64,000 nt of DNA, taken from assembly GCF_005870025.1 (NCBI RefSeq), contig NZ_VATA01000004.1, positions 62,001-126,000 on the forward strand. The letters are read 5' to 3'. The notes under the pieces were generated by a model, which saw nothing but the letters and a program-made list of their open reading frames with translations, did not search any database and was not told the origin of the DNA. Shown here piece by piece: positions 48,320-56,058 of this stretch; the first letter of the stretch is position 1; every line of letters starts with the position of its first letter. This stretch comes from Poseidonocella sp. HB161398 (GTDB taxonomy: Bacteria; Pseudomonadota; Alphaproteobacteria; Rhodobacterales; Rhodobacteraceae). Made by a program: the position numbers and the translations under genes.

Positions 48320-49561
48320 ATGACCAAGACACTGTATTCTTCCATCCCCACACCCCTCACCCCACCCAAGTTGGAAGAAGACAGGTTATCGTGGCTCCGC
48401 CTATTTCGATCCCGCAGGGTCGGAGTGGCCACCTTTCACAGGCTGATCTCGGAACACGGCACGGCCGCCGCGGCGCTCGAGGCGCTGCCGGACATTGCCC
48501 GCCAGGCCGGGGTTGCCAATTACCAGCCCTTCGCCGAATCCGCCGCGCTGGCGGAAATGAAAGCCGCCCGCCGCCTCGGCGCGCGGCTTCTGTGTCTCGG
48601 CGATCCGGACTATCCCGCGCTCCTTGCTGACATCGCCGATGCGCCGCCGCTGCTCTGGGCGGCCGGACGGACGGAGCTGCTGCACACGCCGATGGTCGCG
48701 CTCGTGGGCGCGCGCAACGCCTCCTCGCTGGGCGAGCGGATGGCGCGGCTTCTCTCCGGCGCGCTCGGCGAGGCGGGCTTCACCGTCGTCTCCGGACTGG
48801 CGCGCGGCATCGACGCCGCAGCCCATGGCGCGGCGCTGAGAACCGGCACGGCGGCTGTGCTGGCCGGTGGCGTCGATGCCGTCTATCCGCAAGAGAACGC
48901 GTCACTTTTCCGCGAGATTTCCCAATCCGGCCTGCGCCTGTCGGAACAGGCGGTCGGGCTGCAGCCGCAGGCGCGGCATTTCCCGCCGCGCAACCGCATC
49001 ATCTCGGGCCTCGCCCACGGGCTTGTCGTGATCGAGGCCGCGGCCCGTTCGGGCAGCCTGATCACCGCGCGCGCCGCACTCGACCAGGGGCGCGAGGTCA
49101 TGGCCGTGCCGGGCCACCCCTTCGACGCCCGCGCCTCGGGCTGCAACATCCTGATCCGCGACGGCGCGCATCTGGTGCGCGGGGTGGAGGACATTCTCGA
49201 GGCACTTGGCCCGATCGCCCTGCCGGAGCAGCGGGTTGCGTCAAACTGGCGCGACCAGGCCCGCCACCACCAGAGCGCGATCACCGCCGCGGATGCCGCC
49301 CGCGACCCGGCGCAGCGCAGCGCCGGAGGGCCCGCCAACGGCGTCCATCCCCCCGCCCCTTCCGAGGGCCGTTCCGCCCTGCAGGTGGCTCCGCTGCATC
49401 AGCAAATCCTCTCCCGCATCGGTCCCTCGCCGGTCTCCGAGGACCAGCTGATCCGGGATATCGGCCTGCCCGCGAGCGAGCTTTCGCCTGTCCTGCTGGC
49501 ATTGGAGCTGGATGGCCGCATTTCGCGGCAGAGCGGCGGGCTCCTGGCACTTGCGAACTGA
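48320..49561 (+). CDS. dprA: DNA-processing protein DprA
   Basis: DprA loads RecA on incoming single-stranded DNA during transformation. The 413-residue protein has an N-terminal helical domain (LSWLRLFRSRRVGVATFHRL), a Rossmann domain with VALVGARNASSLGERMA, VVSGLARGIDAAAHGAAL, AVLAGGVDAVYPQEN, HFPPRNRIISGL, ARSGSLITARAALDQGREVMAVPG, and a C-terminal winged-helix domain (HQQILSRIGPSPVSEDQLI). A Gln/Ala/Pro-rich linker at about 300-345 separates the last two. The ribosome site is weak. It is 87 bases upstream of topA, the usual alphaproteobacterial neighbour. Confidence 0.95.
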   Translation: MTKTLYSSIPTPLTPPKLEEDRLSWLRLFRSRRVGVATFHRLISEHGTAAAALEALPDIARQAGVANYQPFAESAALAEMKAARRLGARLLCLGDPDYPALLADIADAPPLLWAAGRTELLHTPMVALVGARNASSLGERMARLLSGALGEAGFTVVSGLARGIDAAAHGAALRTGTAAVLAGGVDAVYPQENASLFREISQSGLRLSEQAVGLQPQARHFPPRNRIISGLAHGLVVIEAAARSGSLITARAALDQGREVMAVPGHPFDARASGCNILIRDGAHLVRGVEDILEALGPIALPEQRVASNWRDQARHHQSAITAADAARDPAQRSAGGPANGVHPPAPSEGRSALQVAPLHQQILSRIGPSPVSEDQLIRDIGLPASELSPVLLALELDGRISRQSGGLLALAN

Positions 49562-49580
49562 AGGGTCAGGACCGCATGCA

Positions 49581-49610
49581 TTGACATTCCCGGGGCAACG
49601 GTCACATCTA
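49581..49610 (+). promoter_or_regulatory. Candidate promoter of topA
   Basis: TTGACA at 49581 and CATCTA at 49605 with an 18-base spacer lie in the gap between dprA and topA. The -35 is consensus, the -10 is weak. Confidence 0.35.
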
Positions 49611-49648
49611 CCCAGCAGTTCCAAGACTGCCAGTCCGAGAAAGCGTGA

Positions 49649-52288
49649 ATGCCCGTCGTCGTCGTCGAATCCCCGGCCAAAGCCAAGACAATCAACAAGT
49701 ATCTGGGATCCGACTATACGGTCCTGGCCTCCTACGGCCATGTCCGGGACCTGCCGCCGAAGAACGGCTCGGTCGATCCGGACAAGGATTTCGAGATGCT
49801 GTGGGAGGTGGCCGCCGACAGCAAGAAGCACGTCAAGGCGATCGCCGACGCGCTGGCCAATGATGACGCACTGATCCTCGCGACCGACCCCGACCGCGAG
49901 GGAGAGGCGATTTCCTGGCACCTGCAGGAGGCGCTGACCAAGCGCCGGGCGATCAAGAAGACCACAGACGTCAAGCGCGTGGTCTTCAACGCGATCACCA
50001 AATCCGCCGTCACCACCGCGATGAAATCGCCCCGCGATGTCGACATGGAGCTGGTCGAGGCCTATCTGGCCCGCCGCGCGCTCGACTACCTCGTGGGCTT
50101 CAATCTTTCCCCGGTGCTCTGGCGCAAGCTGCCCGGCGCGAAATCCGCGGGCCGCGTGCAGTCGGTCTGCCTGCGGCTGATCGTCGAGCGCGAGATGGAG
50201 ATCGAGGCCTTCCGCGCCCAGGAATACTGGACGGTCAAGGCGCTGCTGAAGACGCCGCGCAACCAGACGCTGGAGGCGCGGCTGAGCGTGCTCGGCGGCA
50301 AGAAGCTCGACAAGTTCGACATCCCGACCCAGGAGGCCGCGGATCTGGCCGTGCAGGCGATCCGCTCGCGCGAGCTTTCGGTGAAATCGGTCGAGGCGCG
50401 CCCCGCCAGCCGCAACCCCTCGCCGCCCTTCATGACCTCGACGCTGCAGCAGGAGGCCAGCCGGAAATTCGGCATGGGCGCGCGGCAGACCATGTCGGCA
50501 GCACAGCGGCTCTACGAGGCCGGGCACATCACCTACATGCGGACCGACGGCATCGACATGGCGCCCGAGGCGGTGACCATGGCGCGCGACGCGATCAAGG
50601 ACCGCTACGGCGCGGAATACCTGCCCGCCAAGCCCCGCACCTACAAGAACAAGGCCAAGAACGCGCAGGAAGCGCATGAATGCATCCGGCCGACCGAGAT
50701 GGCGACCGCGCCGGACGAGCTGCGGATCTCCGACAGCGACCAGCGCAAGCTCTACGACCTGATCTGGAAGCGCACGCTGGCCAGCCAGATGGAGGCCGCG
50801 CGGCTGGAACGCACCACGGTCGAGGTCTTCTCGGCCGACGGCCAGGTGGGCTTGCGCGCCTCGGGCCAGGTCGTGCTCTTCGACGGCTTCCTGAAGGTCT
50901 ACGAAGAGGGCCGCGACGAGCCCGAGGACGAGGATGACCGCCGCCTGCCCCAGGTCGCCGAGGGCGATCCGATGCAGAAGCAGGACGTCACGCCCGAGCA
51001 GCATTTCACCCAGCCGCCGCCGCGCTACACCGAGGCCACGCTGGTCAAGAAGATGGAGGAGCTCGGCATCGGGCGGCCCTCCACCTATGCCTCGATCGTC
51101 ACCACGATCCAGGACCGCGGCTATGTGGTGAAAGAGCAGAACCGGCTGATCCCCGAGGACAAGGGGCGGCTGGTGACGGTCTTCCTGACCAAGTACTTCC
51201 GCCGCTATGTCGAATACGATTTCACCGCCGGGCTGGAGAACGAGCTGGACGATGTCTCGGCCGGCAGCCGCGACTACAAGGAGGTTCTGCGGCAGTTCTG
51301 GCGCGATTTCTCGGCCGCGATCGAGGAAACCGCCGATCTGCGCATCTCCGAGGTGCTCGACCAGATCGACGAGGCGCTGGCGCCGCATCTCTACCCGCCG
51401 AAGGAGGACGGCTCCGACCCGCGGATCTGCCCGAATTGCGGCACGGGGCGGCTGAGCATGCGCACCGCGCGCTCGGGCGGCGCCTTCATCGGCTGCTCGA
51501 ACTATCCCGAATGCCGCTTCACCCGCCCCTTCGGCCCGCCGCTGGAAGGCGACGAGGCGGCGCGCGCGATCCCGCCCGAGGGCAAGCTTCTGGGCGACGA
51601 CAACGGCGAGGAGATCCGCGTCTTCAAGGGCCGGTTCGGCCCCTATGTCCAGCGCGGCCCGGCGACCGACGAGAATCCGAAGCCGCCGCGCCAGTCGGTG
51701 CCGAAGCCCTGGCCGCCCGAGGAAGTGACGCTGGAGCAGGCGGTGAAGCTCCTGTCGCTGCCCCGCGAGATCGGCCCGCATCCCGAGGACGGGGTGATGA
51801 TCTGGGCCAATATCGGCCGCTACGGACCGTATCTGAAGCATGCCGACTCGATTTCCAACAAGGGCGGCACCAATGCCAATCTCGAGGATGTCGAAGAGGT
51901 CTTCACCATCGGCATGAACCGCGCGGTGGAGGTGCTGGCCGCGAAGCCGAAGCGCGGCAAGCCCGCCGCGCAGAAGCCCCTGAAGGAGCTCGGCGAGCAT
52001 CCCGATGGCGGCGAGCTGGCGGTGATGAAGGGGCGCTACGGGCCCTATGTGAGATGGGGCAAGGTCAATGCCACCCTGCCCGAGACGGTCGAGCCCGAGG
52101 ACATGACGATCGAGCTCGCGATCGAGCTGGTCAATGCCCGCGCGGCGAAATCCGGCGCCAAGAAGAAGGCCCCGGCCAAGAAGGCCGCACCGAAGAAGAC
52201 CGCAGCCAAGAAGGCCCCGGCCAAGAAGACGGCCTCCAAGAAGGCCACGGCCAAGTCGGAAGACGACGGTCCCGACGTCCTGGAATAG
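49649..52288 (+). CDS. topA: DNA topoisomerase I
   Basis: TopA relaxes negative supercoils through a transient 5' phosphotyrosine link. The 879-residue protein starts with the Toprim domain (VVVESPAKAKTINKYLG, later DPDREGEAISWH). The catalytic Tyr296 is in ITYMRTDG. One four-Cys zinc ribbon is seen (CPNCG to GCSNYPEC). Three repeats of the GRFGPYVQRG/GRYGPYLKH/GRYGPYVRWG type follow. The C terminus is a Lys/Ala/Pro-rich tail of about 45 residues (KKAPAKKA repeats) that probably binds DNA non-specifically. It is followed four bases later by a GNAT gene. Confidence 0.97.
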   Translation: MPVVVVESPAKAKTINKYLGSDYTVLASYGHVRDLPPKNGSVDPDKDFEMLWEVAADSKKHVKAIADALANDDALILATDPDREGEAISWHLQEALTKRRAIKKTTDVKRVVFNAITKSAVTTAMKSPRDVDMELVEAYLARRALDYLVGFNLSPVLWRKLPGAKSAGRVQSVCLRLIVEREMEIEAFRAQEYWTVKALLKTPRNQTLEARLSVLGGKKLDKFDIPTQEAADLAVQAIRSRELSVKSVEARPASRNPSPPFMTSTLQQEASRKFGMGARQTMSAAQRLYEAGHITYMRTDGIDMAPEAVTMARDAIKDRYGAEYLPAKPRTYKNKAKNAQEAHECIRPTEMATAPDELRISDSDQRKLYDLIWKRTLASQMEAARLERTTVEVFSADGQVGLRASGQVVLFDGFLKVYEEGRDEPEDEDDRRLPQVAEGDPMQKQDVTPEQHFTQPPPRYTEATLVKKMEELGIGRPSTYASIVTTIQDRGYVVKEQNRLIPEDKGRLVTVFLTKYFRRYVEYDFTAGLENELDDVSAGSRDYKEVLRQFWRDFSAAIEETADLRISEVLDQIDEALAPHLYPPKEDGSDPRICPNCGTGRLSMRTARSGGAFIGCSNYPECRFTRPFGPPLEGDEAARAIPPEGKLLGDDNGEEIRVFKGRFGPYVQRGPATDENPKPPRQSVPKPWPPEEVTLEQAVKLLSLPREIGPHPEDGVMIWANIGRYGPYLKHADSISNKGGTNANLEDVEEVFTIGMNRAVEVLAAKPKRGKPAAQKPLKELGEHPDGGELAVMKGRYGPYVRWGKVNATLPETVEPEDMTIELAIELVNARAAKSGAKKKAPAKKAAPKKTAAKKAPAKKTASKKATAKSEDDGPDVLE

Positions 52289-52292
52289 CGGC

Positions 52293-52883
52293 GTGCCTCC
52301 CGCATGGGAGCTGCGGCCGCTTTGCGAGGCCGAGCGCGGCGATGCGGCCGCGCTGGTCTGGCAGGCGTTTTCCCGAAAGATCGGAACGGCGCTCTTTCCC
52401 GCGCCGAAGGCGCGCGCGGTGCTGGCCAGGGCGATCCGTCCCTGCTGCGCCATTGCCGTTGCCACCCCCGAAGACGGGCTCATGGGCCTCGCGGGCTTCC
52501 GCCTGCCCGGCGGCGCGGGCTTCGTCGAGATCGGCAAGGCGGAACTGACCCCGGTCTACGGGCGGGCGGGCGCGCTCTGGCGCGGCTGGCTGCTCGACCG
52601 CTTCGGCCGCGAGGGGCGCGAGGGCGAGCTGGTCCTAGAGACGCTCTGCGTGCGCGCCGACCTGCGCGGGCGCGGCATCGGCTCGGCGCTGATCGGCGCG
52701 GTCGAGTCGGAAGCGCGGATGCTGGGGCTCTGCGCGATCGGGCTGGAAGTGGCCGATGCCAATCCCCGCGCCCGCGCGCTCTACGAACGCCGCGGCTACC
52801 GCGCGGAGGCGGCGGTTCCGGCCGGTCCGCTGGGCCCCGTCCTGGGCTTCCGCAGCGCCACGCGGCTGGTCCACCGGCTCTGA
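52293..52883 (+). CDS. GNAT family N-acetyltransferase
   Basis: A 196-residue GNAT. Core blocks are DAAALVWQAFSRKIG, GLAGFRLPGGAGFVEIG and the acetyl-CoA segment LETLCVRADLRGRGIGSALIGAVESEA. The C-terminal GLEVADANPRARALYERRGYRAE is typical of the superfamily. The GTG at 52293, four bases after the topA stop, is the only reasonable start before the conserved region; its ribosome site is weak and translation probably depends on topA. Substrate unknown. Confidence 0.82.
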   Translation: MPPAWELRPLCEAERGDAAALVWQAFSRKIGTALFPAPKARAVLARAIRPCCAIAVATPEDGLMGLAGFRLPGGAGFVEIGKAELTPVYGRAGALWRGWLLDRFGREGREGELVLETLCVRADLRGRGIGSALIGAVESEARMLGLCAIGLEVADANPRARALYERRGYRAEAAVPAGPLGPVLGFRSATRLVHRL

Positions 52884-52924
52884 GCGCGGCGCCGCGATAG
52901 GTCCGCGAAACGGCGGCCCGACCA

Positions 52925-52940
52925 ATACCGAATCCGGTAT
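52925..52940. promoter_or_regulatory. Perfect palindrome upstream of scoA
   Basis: ATACCG-AATC-CGGTAT is a perfect 6-bp inverted repeat with a 4-base spacer, placed 12 bases before the likely -35 element of scoA. The position suits an activator or repressor operator; the regulator is unknown. Confidence 0.45.
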
Positions 52941-52952
52941 GCACCCATTCCG

Positions 52953-52982
52953 TTGACACCTACGCTGCACCGCGTCAAAACC
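52953..52982 (+). promoter_or_regulatory. Candidate scoAB promoter
   Basis: TTGACA at 52953 followed after 17 bases by CAAAAC at 52976. The -35 is consensus and the -10 poor. TTGAC and GTCAA in this segment also form an inverted repeat. Confidence 0.35.
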
Positions 52983-53011
52983 CTCTGGAGTGGAGGCAAA
53001 GGGGATACCCA

Positions 53012-53710
53012 ATGAAGAAAGTTTACGGATCGGCCGCCGAGGCGCTCGACGGCCTTCTGTTCGACGGCATGCTGATCGCGGCAGGCGGTTTCGGCCTGTG
53101 CGGCATCCCGGAGCTCCTGATCCAGGCGATCAAGGAAGCCGGGACGAAGGACCTGACCGTCGCCTCGAACAATGCGGGCGTTGACGATTTCGGCCTCGGG
53201 ATCCTTCTGCAGACCAAGCAGGTCAAGAAGATGATGTCCTCCTATGTGGGCGAGAATGCCGAATTCATGCGCCAGTACCTGTCGGGCGAGCTGGAGCTGG
53301 AATTCAACCCGCAGGGCACCCTGGCCGAGCGGATGCGCGCCGGCGGCTGCGGCATCCCGGGCTTCTACACCAAGACCGGCGTCGGCACCCAGATCGCCGA
53401 GGGCAAGGAGCACAAGGATTTCGACGGCGAGACCTACATCATGGAGACGGGCATCTTCGCCGACATTTCCATCGTGAAGGCCTGGAAAGCCGACGAGACC
53501 GGCAACTGCATCTTCCGCAAGACCGCGCGCAACTTCAATCCGCCGGCCGCGATGTGCGGCAAGGTCTGCATCATGGAAGTCGAGGAAATCGTGCCGACCG
53601 GCTCGCTCGATCCCGACCAGATCCACCTGCCCGGCATCTATGTGCACCGCCTGATCCAGGGCACGCACGAGAAGCGCATCGAGAAAGTCACGACGCGCCC
53701 CGCAGCCTGA
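53012..53710 (+). CDS. scoA: 3-oxoacid CoA-transferase subunit A
   Basis: Subunit A of succinyl-CoA:3-ketoacid CoA-transferase, which activates acetoacetate. The 232-residue protein has the type I CoA-transferase opening [51 protein letters not shown] and the C-terminal [45 protein letters not shown] lies upstream of the ATG at 53012. scoB follows after 112 bases, so the two subunits come from one transcript. The gene is preceded by a palindrome and promoter-like sequence. Confidence 0.95.
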   Translation: MKKVYGSAAEALDGLLFDGMLIAAGGFGLCGIPELLIQAIKEAGTKDLTVASNNAGVDDFGLGILLQTKQVKKMMSSYVGENAEFMRQYLSGELELEFNPQGTLAERMRAGGCGIPGFYTKTGVGTQIAEGKEHKDFDGETYIMETGIFADISIVKAWKADETGNCIFRKTARNFNPPAAMCGKVCIMEVEEIVPTGSLDPDQIHLPGIYVHRLIQGTHEKRIEKVTTRPAA

Positions 53711-53822
53711 GCTCGGACGGGACCGGCCCGGGTGCCGCGTCCCCGCATCGGTCAACGCAATGAGGACAGCGGGCGAGGTCCGGACGGACCGGGACCCTGT
53801 CGCGACTAGAGGAGGGCTGCAA

Positions 53823-54449
53823 ATGCCTTGGGATCGCAACCAGATGGCGGCACGCGCCGCACTTGAACTCGAAGACGGCACCTATGTGAACCTGGGCATC
53901 GGCATCCCGACGCTGGTTCCGAACTTCATCCCCGAGGGCGTGAATGTCACGCTGCAGTCGGAGAACGGGATGCTCGGCATGGGCCCCTTCCCCTATGAGG
54001 GCGAAGAGGATCCGGACCTGATCAACGCGGGCAAGCAGACCATCACCGAACTGCCGAACACCGCCTATTTCGACAGCGCCACCAGCTTCGGCATGATCCG
54101 CGGCGGCAAGATCGCCGCGGCGATCCTGGGCGCGATGGAAGTGGCCGAGAACGGCGACCTGGCGAACTGGATGATCCCCGGCAAGCTCGTCAAGGGCATG
54201 GGCGGCGCGATGGACCTGGTCGCGGGCGTCGGCCGCGTGGTCGTGGTCATGGACCACACCAACAAGCACGGCGAGTCGAAGGTGCTGAAGGCCTGCACCC
54301 TGCCGCTGACCGGCACTGGCGTGGTCGACCGGATCATCACCAACCTGGGCGTCCTGGATGTCGTCGAGGGCGGGCTGAAGCTCGTCGAGCTGGCCGATGG
54401 CGTCACCGAGGACGAGCTGCGCGCCGCCACCGAGGCGACCATCGTCTGA
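53823..54449 (+). CDS. scoB: 3-oxoacid CoA-transferase subunit B
   Basis: Subunit B carries the catalytic Glu that forms a glutamyl-CoA thioester. In this 208-residue protein it is Glu47 in [13 protein letters not shown]. Other family blocks are [62 protein letters not shown] and the C-terminal [22 protein letters not shown]. The ATG at 53823 follows GAGGAGGG; the longer frame from 53760 is not family-like. A strong terminator closes the operon. Confidence 0.96.
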   Translation: MPWDRNQMAARAALELEDGTYVNLGIGIPTLVPNFIPEGVNVTLQSENGMLGMGPFPYEGEEDPDLINAGKQTITELPNTAYFDSATSFGMIRGGKIAAAILGAMEVAENGDLANWMIPGKLVKGMGGAMDLVAGVGRVVVVMDHTNKHGESKVLKACTLPLTGTGVVDRIITNLGVLDVVEGGLKLVELADGVTEDELRAATEATIV

Positions 54450-54473
54450 GGCCATGAGCCCGCGAGAGACCGG

Positions 54474-54498
54474 AAAGGCGCCCTGCGGGGCGCCTTTT
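54474..54498 (+). terminator. Intrinsic terminator of scoAB
   Basis: AAAGGCGCCC and GGGCGCCTTT form a 10-bp stem with loop TGCG, ending in TTTT, 25 bases after the scoB stop. Confidence 0.88.
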
Positions 54499-54608
54499 GC
54501 GTTTCCCCGGACCCTGCCGGAGCGGAATCAGCCGGGGACGCGACGCCGCGCTATGTCGACTCGCGGCCAATCCGGCCTAGGTTCGGAACAGGCACAGGAG
54601 GCGGCGGC

Positions 54609-55403
54609 ATGCCCGGATTCTACGGCAGTGACAGGCAGATCGCGCTGCAGCGCGCGGCAGAGGCGGATGCGGCCTGGATCAGCGTGACCCCGGGCGCCTG
54701 CCAGGCCTGCCGCTTCGTCGGCTGCGACGATCCCGGACGGCTCGGCTGGGACGCCATCCGGCGGATCCTCGACCGCGACGGGATGATCGGCTTCCGCCTG
54801 CTCTCCCCGGCCGCGATGGCGGAGGTGGCGCAACGGCTCGCCCCGGATGGCTGGCGCGTCGATACCTGGAATGTCTTCGGCGCCTCTGCGGCGGCGGCGC
54901 GCGCCGCCATCGCGCCGATCCTGGCCCTGCCCCTGCCCGCGGGCGCCGCCGCGGCGCTGCACGAGGCCGGGCCGGAGGCGCCGCAGACCCGCGCGCTGCA
55001 GGCCTTCATGGCGGATCAGGGCCTGGCGCCCTTCTCGGGGACGCGGCTTTGCGGCGATGGCTGCGACACCCGTACCGTGGTGATCCGCAATGCCGATGGC
55101 GCGATCCTGGCCAGCGCGCATTGCTATCTGCCGCACGGGCCCCTCAGCCCGCATCACCGCGATGCCTGGGTCGGGCTGGTCGCGGTCGATCCGGCGCATC
55201 GCGGCACCGGGCTGGGGCTGCGCGCCAATGCCGAGGCGATCCGCGCCGCGCTCGATGATCTGGGCGCGGAGGCGGTGCACGAGCTGGTCTCGGCCGCGAA
55301 CATCCCGTCGCAGCGGATGATGGCGCGCTGCGGGCTGGCGCTTGATCCGGGCCGGATCTGCGGGATCGCCCTGCCCGCCGCCGACGCGAAATTCACCCGC
55401 TAG
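54609..55403 (+). CDS. GNAT family N-acetyltransferase with N-terminal extension
   Basis: A 264-residue protein whose C-terminal half is a GNAT domain: VVIRNADGAILASAHCYLPHG, then AWVGLVAVDPAHRGTGLGLRANAEAIRAALDDLGAEAVHELVSAANIPSQRMMARCGLALDPG. The N-terminal half (about 1-125) is less conserved and includes PGACQACRFVGCDDPG with three closely spaced Cys. AGGAGG lies seven bases before the ATG at 54609. It converges on the HAD-like gene with a four-base overlap. Substrate unknown. Confidence 0.82.
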   Translation: MPGFYGSDRQIALQRAAEADAAWISVTPGACQACRFVGCDDPGRLGWDAIRRILDRDGMIGFRLLSPAAMAEVAQRLAPDGWRVDTWNVFGASAAAARAAIAPILALPLPAGAAAALHEAGPEAPQTRALQAFMADQGLAPFSGTRLCGDGCDTRTVVIRNADGAILASAHCYLPHGPLSPHHRDAWVGLVAVDPAHRGTGLGLRANAEAIRAALDDLGAEAVHELVSAANIPSQRMMARCGLALDPGRICGIALPAADAKFTR

Positions 55404-55966
55404 GGATGGTAGCGCCGGTTCACCTCGATCGAGAGCGGCGAGGCCGGCGCCGCTGCGGGCAGGGTCCAGCCCTGGCCGCCGCCCGCGATCTCGGACACCG
55501 CGACCGTGTCGGCCGCCTCGAGCGCGACCAGCGGCACGCCGCTCGTGCGCATCCCCGAGCGCAGCCCGCCGCGCTCGCCCACCAGCCAGAGCCGGTGCGC
55601 ATAGGCCCCGATCGCCGAGACGATCTCGCCGCCGCCGATCAGGTCGAAGCCGCGGGTCTCGAACTGGGTCAGGGTCGTCATCGCCATGTCCTCGGTCCGT
55701 CGGCCGGTGCGGATCACCTTGCCCGCCAGCCCCAGGAGCTCGCCCAGCCACTGGTCCCAGCCCTCGGGCAGCGCCGTCAGCAGCCGCACCTGGCCGCGGA
55801 AGCGCCGCCAGAGCCGCAGCAGCTCCAGCGCCGGACGGTTGATCCGCAGCAGGCGCGGATCCGCCGGGGCCCGGCCGGGACGCGCGCCCGAGAGCAGCGC
55901 GTGATCGACATCGACCACGAGGGGCCTGGGGAAGCGCAGATGGAAGGGCGGCAATGCGGCGCTCAC
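55400..55966 (-). CDS. HAD-like protein of unknown function
   Basis: A 188-residue protein that resembles the N-terminal HAD domain found fused to UbiA prenyltransferases. PLVVDVDHALLSG holds a DxD motif but with His-Ala in place of the usual Gly-Thr. RGQVRLLTALPEGWDQWLGELLGLAGKVIRTG and FETRGFDLIGGGEIVSAIGAYAHRLWLVG match motif II and the motif III/IV regions, with the latter acidic residues altered. Phosphatase activity is doubtful. The GTG at 55966 has AAGGA nine bases upstream. It is divergent from the lhr helicase gene, whose start is 92 bases away. Confidence 0.65.
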   Translation of the reverse strand: MSAALPPFHLRFPRPLVVDVDHALLSGARPGRAPADPRLLRINRPALELLRLWRRFRGQVRLLTALPEGWDQWLGELLGLAGKVIRTGRRTEDMAMTTLTQFETRGFDLIGGGEIVSAIGAYAHRLWLVGERGGLRSGMRTSGVPLVALEAADTVAVSEIAGGGQGWTLPAAAPASPLSIEVNRRYHP

Positions 55967-56058
55967 GGCGGATGGTCCTTGCTGGAAAGTCTGAGCGGCA
56001 AAAATGCGCCCAGTCTGCTAACAAACCGTTTCCGCCGCCCCGGCACGGGGCAGCCGCG

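Noticed and set aside
52140-52280. Lys/Ala/Pro repeats at the topA 3' end as a separate repeat element or CRISPR-like array
   Set aside because: They are in frame, encode the basic C-terminal tail known in many TopA proteins, and have no spacer structure.
49241-52537. 1098-codon open frame on the minus strand opposite topA
   Set aside because: Shadow of topA and the dprA end. Composition is that of reversed coding DNA and no domain is recognisable.
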